Source: an uncultured Eubacteriales bacterium
GTDB lineage: Bacteria; Bacillota; Clostridia; Oscillospirales; CAG-272
Direction of reading: 5' to 3'
NCBI GenBank assembly: GCA_902491535.1
Contig: CABUHS010000007.1
Coordinates: 1-64,000 of the forward strand
Length of the DNA: 64,000 nucleotides
Shown here: piece after piece, positions 36,301-45,525 of the stretch
Position numbering within the stretch: the first letter of the stretch is position 1
Layout: every line of letters starts with the position of its first letter
Notes under the pieces: model-generated
Database searches by the model: none
Told to the model about the DNA's origin: nothing
The model's input: only the letters and a program-made list of their open reading frames with translations
Made by a program: the position numbers and the translations under genes

Positions 36301-36954
36301 AAGATATTTTTTTGCCTTTTCCGATTCCTTTGAAAGCGGTGCAACACGTGCTTCAAGTTCTCTGAGTATATCTCCGACACGAACCATATTCTCGGCAACA
36401 TTCTCCATGCGCCGCTCCGTCTCATTTTTTCTCGAGCGGTATTTAGATATACCGGCTGCCTCCTCGAATATAGTCCGGCGGTCCTCGCTTTTCTGCGAAA
36501 CGATCTCCGCTATCTTACCCTGCCCGATAATCGAATATCCGGATTTACCTACGCCGGTATTCATAAAAAGCTCGTTTATATCACGCAACCTTGCCGGGCG
36601 GCGGTCTATCATATATTCGCTCTCTCCGCCGCGGAAGCAGCGTCTCGTAACGACTATTTCATCGCCGCGATCCGGTATCTTTCCTATCTCCTCGGTATTG
36701 TCGAGAATGAGCGAAACCTCCGCAGTACCCATCTGCTTTCGGGAATTAGCCCCGGCAAAAATCACGTCCTCCATCTTGCTTCCGCGGACGCCTTTTGCGG
36801 AGGTTTCTCCGAGAACCCAACGGATCGCGTCGGATATATTCGATTTTCCGCTTCCGTTAGGTCCGACAACGATAGTCGCACCCGAATTAAAGTTCAGAAC
36901 GGTGCGGTCGGGGAATGATTTAAATCCCTGAAGCTCCAATGATTTTAATTTCAA
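33358..36954 (-). CDS. smc: chromosome segregation protein SMC
   Basis: A 1198-residue condensin ATPase. Walker A is GPNGSGKSNISDAI at about residues 32-45. Long coiled coils flank a hinge (about 510-680, with GRLSGILGPVSRMIDVP and GGSFTGGSSKRDSG). The C-terminal signature is LLSGGEQSFVAIALFFA, and Walker B is FAVLDEIEAALDDVNVARF. It is the usual length. It needs ScpA/ScpB, not present here. It is transcribed after rnc and a radical SAM gene and before ftsY, the common Firmicutes order. Confidence 0.98.
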   Translation of the reverse strand: MKLKSLELQGFKSFPDRTVLNFNSGATIVVGPNGSGKSNISDAIRWVLGETSAKGVRGSKMEDVIFAGANSRKQMGTAEVSLILDNTEEIGKIPDRGDEIVVTRRCFRGGESEYMIDRRPARLRDINELFMNTGVGKSGYSIIGQGKIAEIVSQKSEDRRTIFEEAAGISKYRSRKNETERRMENVAENMVRVGDILRELEARVAPLSKESEKAKKYLELFEEKKRLDVALWLYDVENVRKKVSELSDSVAVAKRVLDEADGELSALESKNEHLYDESQVTKIKAEQTQRALRENSAAALELEGNIRVINNELEHLKDKKTGAGADLSMHRAAIADAEKNTEELCAALAVLKETLAGQRREHEDIIAEADGLKEKRVGIESDMVESDRKIRAMNDTLVAGKIRLSEIAGFHDSIGGRKESLSSELSEISERDALLEERIGKAERTIADYMQRSEQKNGLCTELSEKIKALDARIEELRSAQGKLVTELTSKKQRADTLKRMEEHFEGYNNSVRFVMDNSERGRLSGILGPVSRMIDVPKKYSVAVETALGANIQNIIVENEEAAKRAISLLKQSGAGRATFYPITSVKAQPLNMNISSLERNAGYLGIASELITCDDRCGGVIGYMLGRTAVFDNIDNATDCAKATGYRLRIVTLDGQIINAGGSFTGGSSKRDSGMLTRAQEIARFESEAEKLNIELTANRERVESLQRESDGLADELEGVKQDLSVLETMIGAEQTQKLVLQSQLENDREQYGRISGELEQLSAESERGDDERENLESENERLTAELSAEEGRRDGLEKQHEELNRNISRALERANEKLIRITQTEKDIESTERDVELSRSTEESLRLRAAGDEENIAGADFQTGQYKAQLETARAELSELKADAQRLEQENARLADKGLESDAALSKLRDKIKEESHRRENLFRAYTGLDSKYEQAKSEQDKLSSKLWDEYELTYAAAAALDYPPVTEESRVQSVSRQNELKTKIRALGSVNVGAIDEYKEVSERAEFMRTQYDDLCVSKDDLENIISELETEMKERFIDVMEQLDANFKVTFRELFGGGTAELRLTDREDPLGCGIEINVAPPGKIVKSMSLLSGGEQSFVAIALFFAILSVNPTPFAVLDEIEAALDDVNVARFADYIKRYSGNTQFVVITHRRGTMEIADTLYGVTMPERGISRVLTLNITEVENRLGVKIN

Positions 36955-37011
36955 TTTCTTCGACCATCCATTTCAATTTTAAAAGCATTTCGAATATTAT
37001 GTAAAAAAGTC

Positions 37012-38046
37012 TCAACTGTCACTGCACAGCTTAATATTATATCCGTCCAGAGCTGCGTTCTCTGTAACCGTAAGCTTTTTTATCCCGTACATACGGAACA
37101 GCGCTTTTCTGTTCGCACTCCTGTGTCCGAACACCGCGGACGTCATGCGCGGAGGGCATATGACGTGAATTGATTCTCTGCGCAGCGCTCCATCGCTCAC
37201 ATTTTCGGGAGATCCGAGCGTCTCTGTCATTCTTCGTAAAAAAATACGGCTGACCGCCATTTCGCCGATCGCAGGCTCATAGCCTCCGGCTACTATCCCT
37301 GTGTCGGACTCAAGATCATCGCTCGAGCAAAGTCCTATCCTTATAACAGGAATCGAATATCTGCCGAACACCTCGAGTACATCGGCTACCCTCTCTACAG
37401 TATCCTCTGTATCAGGCGGAATATATTCATCACGGGTCATCATTGATTCAAGCTCTGTCTGAGCAAAAACCATCGTCGGATAGACTCGCGCAGCATCCGC
37501 TCCTGCACGGCAAAGACATTCCGCAGTATGTATCTCGTCCTCGCGCGACGATCCCGGAAGTCCGGTCATCATCTGACCGACAAGTTTCATTCCGCTTTCC
37601 TTTATCAGCCGGCACGCACGCATCGACTGTTCCGCAGTATGACCGCGCTTGCTGAGCCTCAAAACTCTGTCCGACATGCTCTGTATTCCAAGCTCGACCG
37701 TCGTCATTCCGTGAGACATGAGTATACTTATTATTTCTTCATCAATATAATCGGGTCTCGTCGAGCATCTGAGCGACTTTACATCTCCGCTGACGAGATA
37801 TTCTCCTGCAAGCTTGAGAAGAGAAACCATCTGATCCCTCGGTATACCCGTAAAGCTTCCTCCGAAAAAGGCTATCTCTATCTCCGCCCCGCTGACGCGT
37901 TCGGATTCAAGAACAGCCTCAATCTTATCTCTGACGCTTCCGATATCAAATTCAGAAACACCCGATATCTTTCTCTGATTGCAGAAAACGCAGGTATTCG
38001 GACAGCCGAGATGAGGAATAAAAACGGGAATATTTATATGCTTCAT
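37012..38046 (-). CDS. radical SAM protein, Elp3-like, between rnc and smc
   Basis: About 344 residues from the chosen ATG at 38044-38046 (MKHINIPVFIPHLGCPNTC). The radical SAM cluster motif is CPNTCVFC near residue 13. A core barrel with FFGGSFTGIP, TRPDYIDEEI and TTVELGIQSMSDRVL follows, and then a C-terminal domain of about 90 residues. This is the Elp3-like radical SAM protein often coded between rnc and smc in clostridia. Its reaction is not known; tRNA modification has been suggested for relatives. A longer frame (to 38094) overlaps rnc and is not supported by the domain start. Confidence 0.85.
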   Translation of the reverse strand: MKHINIPVFIPHLGCPNTCVFCNQRKISGVSEFDIGSVRDKIEAVLESERVSGAEIEIAFFGGSFTGIPRDQMVSLLKLAGEYLVSGDVKSLRCSTRPDYIDEEIISILMSHGMTTVELGIQSMSDRVLRLSKRGHTAEQSMRACRLIKESGMKLVGQMMTGLPGSSREDEIHTAECLCRAGADAARVYPTMVFAQTELESMMTRDEYIPPDTEDTVERVADVLEVFGRYSIPVIRIGLCSSDDLESDTGIVAGGYEPAIGEMAVSRIFLRRMTETLGSPENVSDGALRRESIHVICPPRMTSAVFGHRSANRKALFRMYGIKKLTVTENAALDGYNIKLCSDS

Positions 38047-38068
38047 AATTTCAGCACTTCCGATCTTA

Positions 38069-38794
38069 TCAGTCTTTATCTCCGAAAAGCTCAAGCGCCT
38101 TTTTGGCAGCTATCTGCTCAGCCGCTCGCTTGCTGCCCGCTGTTCCGATACCGATAACATTGCTGTTCAGTCTCGCTTCCACGGTAAATACTCTCTGATG
38201 CGCCGGTCCTGTCTCGCTGACGGGAACGTATTCAAGAAGCTCCCCATGCTCCTGCTGGACTATCTGCTGAAGGATCGTCTTATAATCAGCGGTATGTCCG
38301 CTCGAGAGGATACGATCTATCTCCTCCTCAGCAAACGGAAGCAGAAATTTGCTGACCGGATATATTCCTCCGTCAAGATATATTGCGGCAAGAAGCGCCT
38401 CGAAAGCATCGGCAAGGATCGAAGGACGCTCCCGTCCGTTTGAAATATCCTCTCCGCGGCCGAGAAAAAGATAGTTTCCGAGCTTTATCCTACGGGCAAA
38501 TCCGGCAAGAGCTTTCTCACAGATAGTTCCTGCACGCACCTTTGAAAGTTCCCCTTCGGGCATGTCCGGATACGTCTCAAACAAATAATCGCTGACTATT
38601 ATTGAAAGCACCGAATCCCCGAGAAACTCAAGGCGTTCGTTGCACTGCCGCGCGATACCGTGGGCACGCTTTTCGTTTGAATATGACGAATGCGTAAGCG
38701 CGGTATGAAGCAGCTTTTTATTGGAAAAGGTATATCCTACAGTCCTTTCAAGTCCGGCCGTATCCGCTGGCAGCTTTTCTTTGACCTCGTTCAT
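38069..38794 (-). CDS. rnc: ribonuclease III
   Basis: A 241-residue double-strand-specific endoribonuclease for rRNA and mRNA processing. The nuclease domain signature is NERLEFLGDSVLSIIVSDYL at about residues 52-71, with LADAFEALLAAIYLDGG providing the second acidic cluster. The dsRNA-binding domain covers the last 75 residues (DYKTILQQIVQQEHGE, then GSKRAAEQIAAKKALELF). It lies after plsX without acpP in between. The 127-bp gap to plsX has a GC-rich hairpin (CGGTGCAGCGGT.. 38830-38858) but no gene. Confidence 0.97.
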   Translation of the reverse strand: MNEVKEKLPADTAGLERTVGYTFSNKKLLHTALTHSSYSNEKRAHGIARQCNERLEFLGDSVLSIIVSDYLFETYPDMPEGELSKVRAGTICEKALAGFARRIKLGNYLFLGRGEDISNGRERPSILADAFEALLAAIYLDGGIYPVSKFLLPFAEEEIDRILSSGHTADYKTILQQIVQQEHGELLEYVPVSETGPAHQRVFTVEARLNSNVIGIGTAGSKRAAEQIAAKKALELFGDKD

Positions 38795-38921
38795 TTTTTC
38801 TCCATTCTGCCGACTTTTAACAATACAACGGTGCAGCGGTAAAAACCGCTCCGTTTTTTCAGTTTCGGCATGTATTTAAGGCGGCACAGGTAAAACCGCT
38901 TTTCCGTTTCCGATATACGCA

Positions 38922-39986
38922 TTATTCGGCTTGCGATATCTCCTGTTTGTTTTCGCTGCCGACGCTGTCAGAACCTGCATTTTTAGCAGCGTCAGCTTCT
39001 ACCCATTTTGCTATTTCGATATGAACTCCCGCTGACGTAAAGTCAGCCGCTTTACGTATTGCGTTCTTAAATGCCTTTGCGTTCGATCCGCCGTGCGCTT
39101 TGATAACAGGCTTTGACAGTCCGAGAAGCGGCGCTCCACCGTATTCAGACGGATCAAAGGAAGTTTTCATCTTTTTGAGATTTCCGCGAAGTCCGAGCGC
39201 CGATACCTTAGTTATAATATTTTCATAAAAGCAGTCTTTGAGCTTTGAAAGCATATAAAGACCGAGTCCTTCGGTAAGCTTAAGGAATATATTTCCGGTA
39301 AATCCGTCGGTAACAAGAACGTCACATCCGCCGAGCGGAGCTTCCTTTCCTTCTATATTGCCGACAAAATTCAAAGTTTCGTCTTTTTCAAGAAGCTCAT
39401 ACGTCTCAATAAGCTTTTTAGTGCCTTTTGTTCGTTCCGCACCGTTATTGAGAAGTCCTACCTCGGGATTCTCAACACCGAAAACATACTTCATATATAT
39501 CGAACCCATTGCGGCAAACTGACGCATATACATAGGCTGAACCTCTATATTGGCGCCTGAATCAATGAGAAGCACAGGCTTTGCAAACGGCAGAACCGTA
39601 GCTATAGCCGAGCGCTGTATTCCGCGTATACGGCGGACTATCAAAGATGATCCGGCATGAAGCGCGCCTGTGTTTCCCGCAGATACAAAAGCATCTGTCT
39701 TGCCGTCCGCAAGCATGTGAAGTCCGACAGCCATAGACGAATCGCTCTTTTGCTTTACAACACTGAGCGCATCATCCTCCATGCTTATAACTCCGTCTGT
39801 ATGTACGATCTCGATTCCGTCAAGCTCGTCGGAGCGCCCTGCTTCTTCAGCTGCGGCACGTATGAGACGCTCATCTCCGATCAGCGTGACCGAAAGATCG
39901 GAATATTCTTTTATCGCATCAAGCGCGCCGATAACGGGCGCCTGCGGAGCGTTGTCTCCGCCCATGGCATCTATCAGTATTTTCAT
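38922..39986 (-). CDS. plsX: phosphate acyltransferase PlsX
   Basis: A 354-residue enzyme that makes acyl-phosphate from acyl-ACP for PlsY. Motifs: DAMGGDNAPQAPVIGA at the start, SSMAVGLHMLADGKTDAFVSAGNTGALHA, GFTGNIFLKLTEGLG, and PEYGGAPLLG-type GLS near residue 290. It has family-typical length with a slightly extended polar C-terminus. rpmF and acpP, its usual neighbours, are not seen. A 62-bp gap separates it from topA upstream. Confidence 0.97.
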   Translation of the reverse strand: MKILIDAMGGDNAPQAPVIGALDAIKEYSDLSVTLIGDERLIRAAAEEAGRSDELDGIEIVHTDGVISMEDDALSVVKQKSDSSMAVGLHMLADGKTDAFVSAGNTGALHAGSSLIVRRIRGIQRSAIATVLPFAKPVLLIDSGANIEVQPMYMRQFAAMGSIYMKYVFGVENPEVGLLNNGAERTKGTKKLIETYELLEKDETLNFVGNIEGKEAPLGGCDVLVTDGFTGNIFLKLTEGLGLYMLSKLKDCFYENIITKVSALGLRGNLKKMKTSFDPSEYGGAPLLGLSKPVIKAHGGSNAKAFKNAIRKAADFTSAGVHIEIAKWVEADAAKNAGSDSVGSENKQEISQAE

Positions 39987-40048
39987 TGTAATCTCACCTT
40001 CTGTATAAGATCCGAAGCTGATGCTCCATTTAATTATCCGAGCAGGAC

Positions 40049-42358
40049 TCAGCTTTCGCTTTCAGTCTGTGCTTCATATTCGCGCTTGTATCCGCACTCT
40101 TTGTTATGGCATACAACAAGCTGCTTGCCTTTTTTCCTGTAAAGCATCTCTCCGCAGTCGGGACATTTCTCGTCAAGAGGAAGATCCCATGAAGAAAATC
40201 CGCACTTTGTATAGTTTTCACAGCTGTAGAAAAAAGATTTGTTTTTTCCGCGCTTTGCAACTATCTCACCGCCGCATACAGGGCATTTGACACCTATCTT
40301 TTTTACGATCTGTTTTGTTGTCTTGCATTCGGGATAATTCACACACGCATAGAAGCTTCCGTATCTTCCCGTACGCAGAACCATATCGCCGCCGCACTTC
40401 TCGCACTTCATATCCGGTACCGTTTCCGGCTGCTTTGTTTCTTCACCGCCGTTTTTAGTATCCGCAGGCCGCTTTTCGATAGGTTTTGTGTTTTTACATT
40501 CGGGGTAGTTCGGACAAGCAGCAAATTTACCGTATCTGCCGTTCTTAACTATCATTTTTGCGCCGCATTTATCACAAATAATATCAGTTTCCTCGACAGG
40601 CAGCTTAACATCCTCGCGCGACACAGAGGATTCGGCAGATTCAAGCTGTCCGGCAAATTTGCCGTAAAAGCTTCCGAGTACATCCTGAATGCTGCTCTGA
40701 CCGTGTTCGATATTGTCAAGAGACTGCTCCATCTGCGCCGTGAATTCGTAATCGACTATCTCCGGAAAATACTGTTTCATGAGATCTGTGGTTATCTCGC
40801 CAAGCGAAGTAGGCTTCAGCACCTTGCCGTCACGCTCAACATATCCGCGTGAGATTATCGTAGTTATTATGGTAGCATACGTACTCGGACGTCCTATGCC
40901 TTTTTCCTCAAGAAATTTTACAAGCGAGCCTTCATTATATCTCGCAGGCGGTTCTGTAAAATGTCTCAAATCCTTTATCTCACTTGCCGTAAGCGTCTCG
41001 CCTTCCGAGATCGCCGGAAGCATACCGGGCGCCGATGATTCCGATTCGTCGTCGCCTTCCTCTGTAGAACCGTAAACCGCAAGACAGCCGCGGAATTTTA
41101 CGGTATATCCCGATGCTCTGAACACATGCTCACCGCACCTAACATCTGCAGCGACCGTATCAAGCTCTGCCGAAGCCATCTGGCTTGCCATAAAACGGTT
41201 GAATATCAGCTTGTAAAGCTTATACTGATCGGCGCTGAGGTATTTCTTTATCTTGTCGGGATCAAGCAGAGGATTTGCAGGGCGTATCGCTTCGTGAGCG
41301 TCCTGCGCGCCTTCTTTTGTCTTATATACACGGGGCGATGCAGGAACATATTTTTCTCCGAACCGGCCTGTAATATACTCGGCAGCCTTTTGTCTCGCCT
41401 CATCGGAGACGCGGAGCGAGTCGGTTCTCATGTATGTTATAAGTCCCTGAGTTCCGCCGTTTTCGCTTCCGACATTAACGCCCTCATAAAGCTCCTGTGC
41501 TACCTGCATTATACGTGTCGAGCGGAACCCGAGCTTACGCGACGCGTCCTGCTGCATCGTGGACGTCGTAAAAGGCGGCTGCGGATTTTTCATACGTGTA
41601 GAACGCTTTACCGACGAGACCGAAAACGGCTTTCCCTCGATATCACGAAGCACTGCAGCAGCATCTTCACCGGAATGAAGTTCAGCTTTTTTGCGTCCCT
41701 TTCCGTAATATTTAGCCTTGAAGCTCTCACCCTTTTCGGTTTTCAAGACAGCGTCGATAGTCCAGTATTCTTCAGGAACAAAACTGCGTATCTCAGTCTC
41801 ACGTTCAACAATAATACGTGTTGCGACCGACTGAACGCGTCCGGCAGAAAGTCCGCCGTGTATAGTTTTCCAGAAAAAAGGACTGAGCTTATATCCCACT
41901 ATACGGTCAAGTATTCTGCGCGCCTGCTGCGAATTTACAAGATCGATATCGATCGCACGCGGATTTTTGATCGCCGCTTTAACCGCTTTTTTCGTAACCT
42001 CGTTAAAGGTTATACGGCAAGCCTTTTCCTCCGGTATTCCGAGCGCGGAAACCAGATGCCATGAGATCGCTTCCCCCTCACGGTCAGGGTCGGCTGCGAG
42101 ATATACTTTATCCGCATTTTTTGCTTCCTTTTTAAGTTCTGCAATAAGAGGTCCCTTTCCCCTGATATTTATATATTTTGCTGCAAAACCGTTATCTATA
42201 TCAACTCCGAGCGTACTTTTGGGGAGATCGCGTACATGACCTATCGAAGCAACTACTTTATATCCGGAGCCAAGATAGCTTTTTACCGTTCCCGCCTTTG
42301 ACGGAGACTCAACTATAACAAGATGTGACATTGTATCTCTGCTTTTATTCCCTTTCAT
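40049..42358 (-). CDS. topA: DNA topoisomerase I
   Basis: A 769-residue type IA topoisomerase. TOPRIM motifs are ESPSKAGTVKSYLG and AADPDREGEAISWHL. The catalytic tyrosine is in GLITYMRTDSLR near residue 310. The C-terminal part has four zinc-ribbon units (CDKCGAKM, CEKCGGDM, CPVCGGEI, CPDCGEML). It removes negative supercoils. It follows dprA by a gap of about 90 bp, the common dprA-topA order. Confidence 0.98.
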   Translation of the reverse strand: MKGNKSRDTMSHLVIVESPSKAGTVKSYLGSGYKVVASIGHVRDLPKSTLGVDIDNGFAAKYINIRGKGPLIAELKKEAKNADKVYLAADPDREGEAISWHLVSALGIPEEKACRITFNEVTKKAVKAAIKNPRAIDIDLVNSQQARRILDRIVGYKLSPFFWKTIHGGLSAGRVQSVATRIIVERETEIRSFVPEEYWTIDAVLKTEKGESFKAKYYGKGRKKAELHSGEDAAAVLRDIEGKPFSVSSVKRSTRMKNPQPPFTTSTMQQDASRKLGFRSTRIMQVAQELYEGVNVGSENGGTQGLITYMRTDSLRVSDEARQKAAEYITGRFGEKYVPASPRVYKTKEGAQDAHEAIRPANPLLDPDKIKKYLSADQYKLYKLIFNRFMASQMASAELDTVAADVRCGEHVFRASGYTVKFRGCLAVYGSTEEGDDESESSAPGMLPAISEGETLTASEIKDLRHFTEPPARYNEGSLVKFLEEKGIGRPSTYATIITTIISRGYVERDGKVLKPTSLGEITTDLMKQYFPEIVDYEFTAQMEQSLDNIEHGQSSIQDVLGSFYGKFAGQLESAESSVSREDVKLPVEETDIICDKCGAKMIVKNGRYGKFAACPNYPECKNTKPIEKRPADTKNGGEETKQPETVPDMKCEKCGGDMVLRTGRYGSFYACVNYPECKTTKQIVKKIGVKCPVCGGEIVAKRGKNKSFFYSCENYTKCGFSSWDLPLDEKCPDCGEMLYRKKGKQLVVCHNKECGYKREYEAQTESES

Positions 42359-42450
42359 ATCATATCTTCTGTTTTAATATCCGTATGCAATTCTGTATCT
42401 GTTTTTTCATATGCCGAACGCATAAATAATATTCATATCCGAAGCGGCAT

Positions 42451-43908
42451 TTATGCGTTCTCTTCACGGCGCAATTGCCGTCTCGACACTTCAGAATGCG
42501 CAAGTTCTACAGCGCCGATCATCTCAAGAGACGAAAGCATCTCCATAAGTTCTCCCATTTCAATCCCACCTCTTGAAAGCTCATCAAATGATATGCTTCC
42601 CTGATCCGGAATGCGTCCGTAAAGCTTAACCGCATCCTCACCAAAATCTAATTCCGAAAGCTTCTTCAATACCTCATTTTCTGAAAGCGCAGACAGTTCT
42701 TTCGAAGCTTCTTCCGGTTTCTTAACCGGCTTCTGAGCAACCTGAACAGTTTCAGGAGGCAAGACATTATTTCGGGGAGGAGTCAGATTTTTGCTGTCAG
42801 GCATTTTCTCTGCAGTCGGAGTATGCGGAGAGACAGACGATTCCTTTGAATAGATCCTTGCAGGAGCGCTTTTATTATGCCCGAACTGCGGAGGATATGA
42901 TCTATTCGGCTGCTTACGAAACACATTTTTCAAACTGCCGTCGCTGCAGTATTTCGATAGCTTACACACTAAGTTTTCAAGATTTATGACATCATCATAA
43001 GATTCCGCAAAATCAGAGAGAACATCCAAAGCATTAGTAGCCATCTTAGCGCCGTCTTTTATCAGCAAGTTTGTTCCGCAGCTGGTAGAATTCCCGATAT
43101 TTCCGGGCAAAGCATAAACAGGTCTTCCCTGTTTAACTGCGTAATTTGCGGTTATAAGAGAACCGCTATTCCCATCAGCCTCGACAACAACTGTTCCTTG
43201 AGACAATCCGCTTATTATTCTGTTTCTTACAGGAAAATTCTTACCTTTAGGCTCTGTACCCGGACAAAATTCTGTAATCACCGTTCCGCGTACCGCTATC
43301 TCCCTTATAAGATTCATATGCTCTTTCGGATAGATACGGTCAATACCGCATCCAAGTACAGCTATAGTATATCCGCCTGCGTCAAGTGCGCCTCTGTGTG
43401 CAAATCCGTCAACGCCGAGCGCTGCGCCCGAAACAACAACCGCTCCGGACGAAGCAAGATCGTAGCCCATGCAATACGATTGTTTTCCGCCGTAATCCGT
43501 CATTTTTCTCGTTCCGACAACTGCCAAAGACAACCTACGGTTGATACGCGGAGGCATTCCGAGATAATAAAGCATAATAGGAGCAGAATCTATTATTTTC
43601 AGACTGTTCGGATAATATTCACTGTTGTAAGGCAGAAGTCCGACATTATAACGCTTACACCAATCGATCAGATCATATGAAGTTTTAAGAGTTTTTCTGC
43701 AAAGTTTGTCAATAACTTCGCCCTTAAGTCCCGGAATATGCATATATTCTTCAGGAGCCGCATTGTAAATCTGTCTTGCATCAACACCGAATACTTTAAA
43801 AAGCTTCTCCGGTGCAGTGCTTCCGGCACCGCATACGATACTTAACCACATCCAGTAGACAATATCCGCATCATACTGCATGTCCTCATAATGCTTTATC
43901 CAATCCAT
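42451..43908 (-). CDS. dprA: DNA processing protein DprA
   Basis: A 485-residue protein that loads RecA on incoming single-stranded DNA in natural transformation and is widely conserved. The Rossmann-fold motif is SGAALGVDGFAHRGALDAGG. Further motifs are VLGCGIDRIYPKEH, FPVRNRIISGLSQG and ALPGNIGNSTSCGTN. A Pro/Lys-rich linker (about residues 320-400) leads to the winged-helix DprA C-terminal domain. It is longer than B. subtilis DprA because of N-terminal SAM-like helices and that linker. It overlaps the rRNA methylase gene by 13 nt. Confidence 0.95.
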   Translation of the reverse strand: MDWIKHYEDMQYDADIVYWMWLSIVCGAGSTAPEKLFKVFGVDARQIYNAAPEEYMHIPGLKGEVIDKLCRKTLKTSYDLIDWCKRYNVGLLPYNSEYYPNSLKIIDSAPIMLYYLGMPPRINRRLSLAVVGTRKMTDYGGKQSYCMGYDLASSGAVVVSGAALGVDGFAHRGALDAGGYTIAVLGCGIDRIYPKEHMNLIREIAVRGTVITEFCPGTEPKGKNFPVRNRIISGLSQGTVVVEADGNSGSLITANYAVKQGRPVYALPGNIGNSTSCGTNLLIKDGAKMATNALDVLSDFAESYDDVINLENLVCKLSKYCSDGSLKNVFRKQPNRSYPPQFGHNKSAPARIYSKESSVSPHTPTAEKMPDSKNLTPPRNNVLPPETVQVAQKPVKKPEEASKELSALSENEVLKKLSELDFGEDAVKLYGRIPDQGSISFDELSRGGIEMGELMEMLSSLEMIGAVELAHSEVSRRQLRREENA

Positions 43909-44732
43909 GATCCTTTACCGGTCTCCCACATAAGTATTGCAGCCGCCGCTGCAGCATTCAAAGATTCGCTTCCCTCCCGCATGGGAATTATAACGCTTCC
44001 GCTGCAGATATCTATAAGATCTTTTTCAAGACCGTGTCCTTCATTTCCGACCAAAAAACAGTCCCTGCCGCTGATCTGCATATCATTAAGCTTTACTGAA
44101 TCTCCGCTGAGCGCTGCCGCGCTCACACGATATCCGTTTTTACGCAAAGCGTATACCGCCGAATAAATATCGGCGCAAACAGTTATTTTCTGTCTGAACA
44201 GTGCGCCCATGGCGGCCCTTACCGTGCGCCGGTTATATAAGTCTGCACAATCAGAGGAGATAATAAATTCGTCGATACCGAGCGCATTTGCGTTACGTAT
44301 CATCGTGCCGAGATTTCCGGGATCGCGTATCTGCGCAGCCATAAATTTCGTTCCCGATGCATTGCCGTCACAATTATATATTGTAACAAATTTATGCAAA
44401 AAGTCAATATGTTTAGCTACGCATAAAATACCTTCCGGAGATTTTTCTCCCGAAATCTTGTCATATACTTCCGGCGTAACAACGGTGACCTTATCTTCGG
44501 GAAGTCCGGAAACAAGATCAAGTGAAACATCCTCGCGTATAAACACACTTACGATCTCCGCATCCGAAGCCAGAGCATCGCAAAGAAGTTTCCGTCCCTC
44601 AAAAACAAAGCATCCACGTCTATCGCGGTATTTTTTCTCCGAAAGCGCCGCAGTTGCAATAATCAGCTGATTAGATCTCGATGTTATATACCCGTACCTG
44701 CCGTTTTTTCCGTTTTTATAGCTGTCCTGCAT
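43896..44732 (-). CDS. SpoU/TrmH-family RNA 2'-O-methyltransferase
   Basis: A 278-residue SPOUT methyltransferase. The N-terminal substrate-binding domain begins with ITSRSNQLIIATAALSEKKY. The catalytic domain has the three family motifs: QIRDPGNLGTMIRNANALG, LVGNEGHGL and IPMREGSESLNAAAAAAIL. The likely target is 23S rRNA ribose (RlmB-like); the exact site is not readable. Coding overlaps dprA by 13 nt, and it follows the rplT terminator. Confidence 0.92.
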   Translation of the reverse strand: MQDSYKNGKNGRYGYITSRSNQLIIATAALSEKKYRDRRGCFVFEGRKLLCDALASDAEIVSVFIREDVSLDLVSGLPEDKVTVVTPEVYDKISGEKSPEGILCVAKHIDFLHKFVTIYNCDGNASGTKFMAAQIRDPGNLGTMIRNANALGIDEFIISSDCADLYNRRTVRAAMGALFRQKITVCADIYSAVYALRKNGYRVSAAALSGDSVKLNDMQISGRDCFLVGNEGHGLEKDLIDICSGSVIIPMREGSESLNAAAAAAILMWETGKGSWIG

Positions 44733-44780
44733 ATAAAAAATACCTCCGAAAAATCATTGCCGCCTGCTCTTTAACGCGAA

Positions 44781-44830
44781 AAACCCGCGGACGCATACGC
44801 GCGATACGCACGGATGTGTCCCGGGTCTTT
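44781..44830 (-). terminator. terminator of the infC-rpmI-rplT operon
   Basis: A long GC-rich hairpin with outer ACCCG/CGGGT, inner GGAC/GTCC and central GCGTATCGCGC. It is 43 bp after rplT and has TTTTT on the minus strand. Confidence 0.75.
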
Positions 44831-44872
44831 TTATGTTCGTTAAAGTCCGTACAGCAGATGTACAAACCGAAA

Positions 44873-45226
44873 TTAAAGAGCTGCTTTAGCCTTTTCAGCA
44901 AGTGCTGCGAATGCATCCTTATCGGATACAGCAAGCTCTGCAAGCATCTTACGGTTAAGATCGATTCCTGCAAGCTTCAGACCGTGCATCATTGTAGAAT
45001 AGTTCATGCCGCAGATCTTAGCCTGTGCAGAAATTCTGGTGATCCAGAGTCTGCGGAAATCTCTTTTCTTGAGCTTTCTGCCTGTAAATGCATAGTTACC
45101 GCTCTTCATTACGGCCTGTTTGGCCATCTTGAAATGTTTGCTCTTAGCGCCCCAGTAACCTTTCGCACACTTTAATACTTTATTGCGTCTTTTACGAGTC
45201 ATTACGGCTCTTTTAATTCTTGCCAT
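44873..45226 (-). CDS. rplT: 50S ribosomal protein L20
   Basis: A 117-residue ribosomal protein that starts with [19 protein letters not shown] and carries the family-typical [13 protein letters not shown] and [18 protein letters not shown] segments. It is an early-assembly 23S rRNA binder. In Firmicutes L20 also represses this operon through the leader upstream of infC. It is last in infC-rpmI-rplT. Confidence 0.98.
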   Translation of the reverse strand: MARIKRAVMTRKRRNKVLKCAKGYWGAKSKHFKMAKQAVMKSGNYAFTGRKLKKRDFRRLWITRISAQAKICGMNYSTMMHGLKLAGIDLNRKMLAELAVSDKDAFAALAEKAKAAL

Positions 45227-45261
45227 TTTAATTTCCTCCTGCTAACGTATACTTGCCGGCA

Positions 45262-45459
45262 TTACTTGCTGGGCATAAGAGTCTTGATAGTCGCTGCGAA
45301 CGATTCGCTGAGATATGCACCCTGTCTGAGATGTCTTTTTCTCTTCTGAGCCTTTATGCCGAGATTGTGGCGGTGATGTGAATGATTCATTTTTACCAGA
45401 CCGCTCTTTGTGACATTGAATCTTTTAGCGGTAGCTCTGTGTGTCTTGATTTTTCCCAT
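45262..45459 (-). CDS. rpmI: 50S ribosomal protein L35
   Basis: A 65-residue basic protein, KIKTHRATAKRFNVTKSG, then HSHHRHNLGIKAQKRKRHLRQ; all features of L35. It lies between infC and rplT in the usual order. Confidence 0.98.
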   Translation of the reverse strand: MGKIKTHRATAKRFNVTKSGLVKMNHSHHRHNLGIKAQKRKRHLRQGAYLSESFAATIKTLMPSK

Positions 45460-45525
45460 GATTAGGAACTCCTTTCGGTATTTATCCGTTTATACAGATT
45501 TTTATTTTCGAAATGCCCCGGAGAA

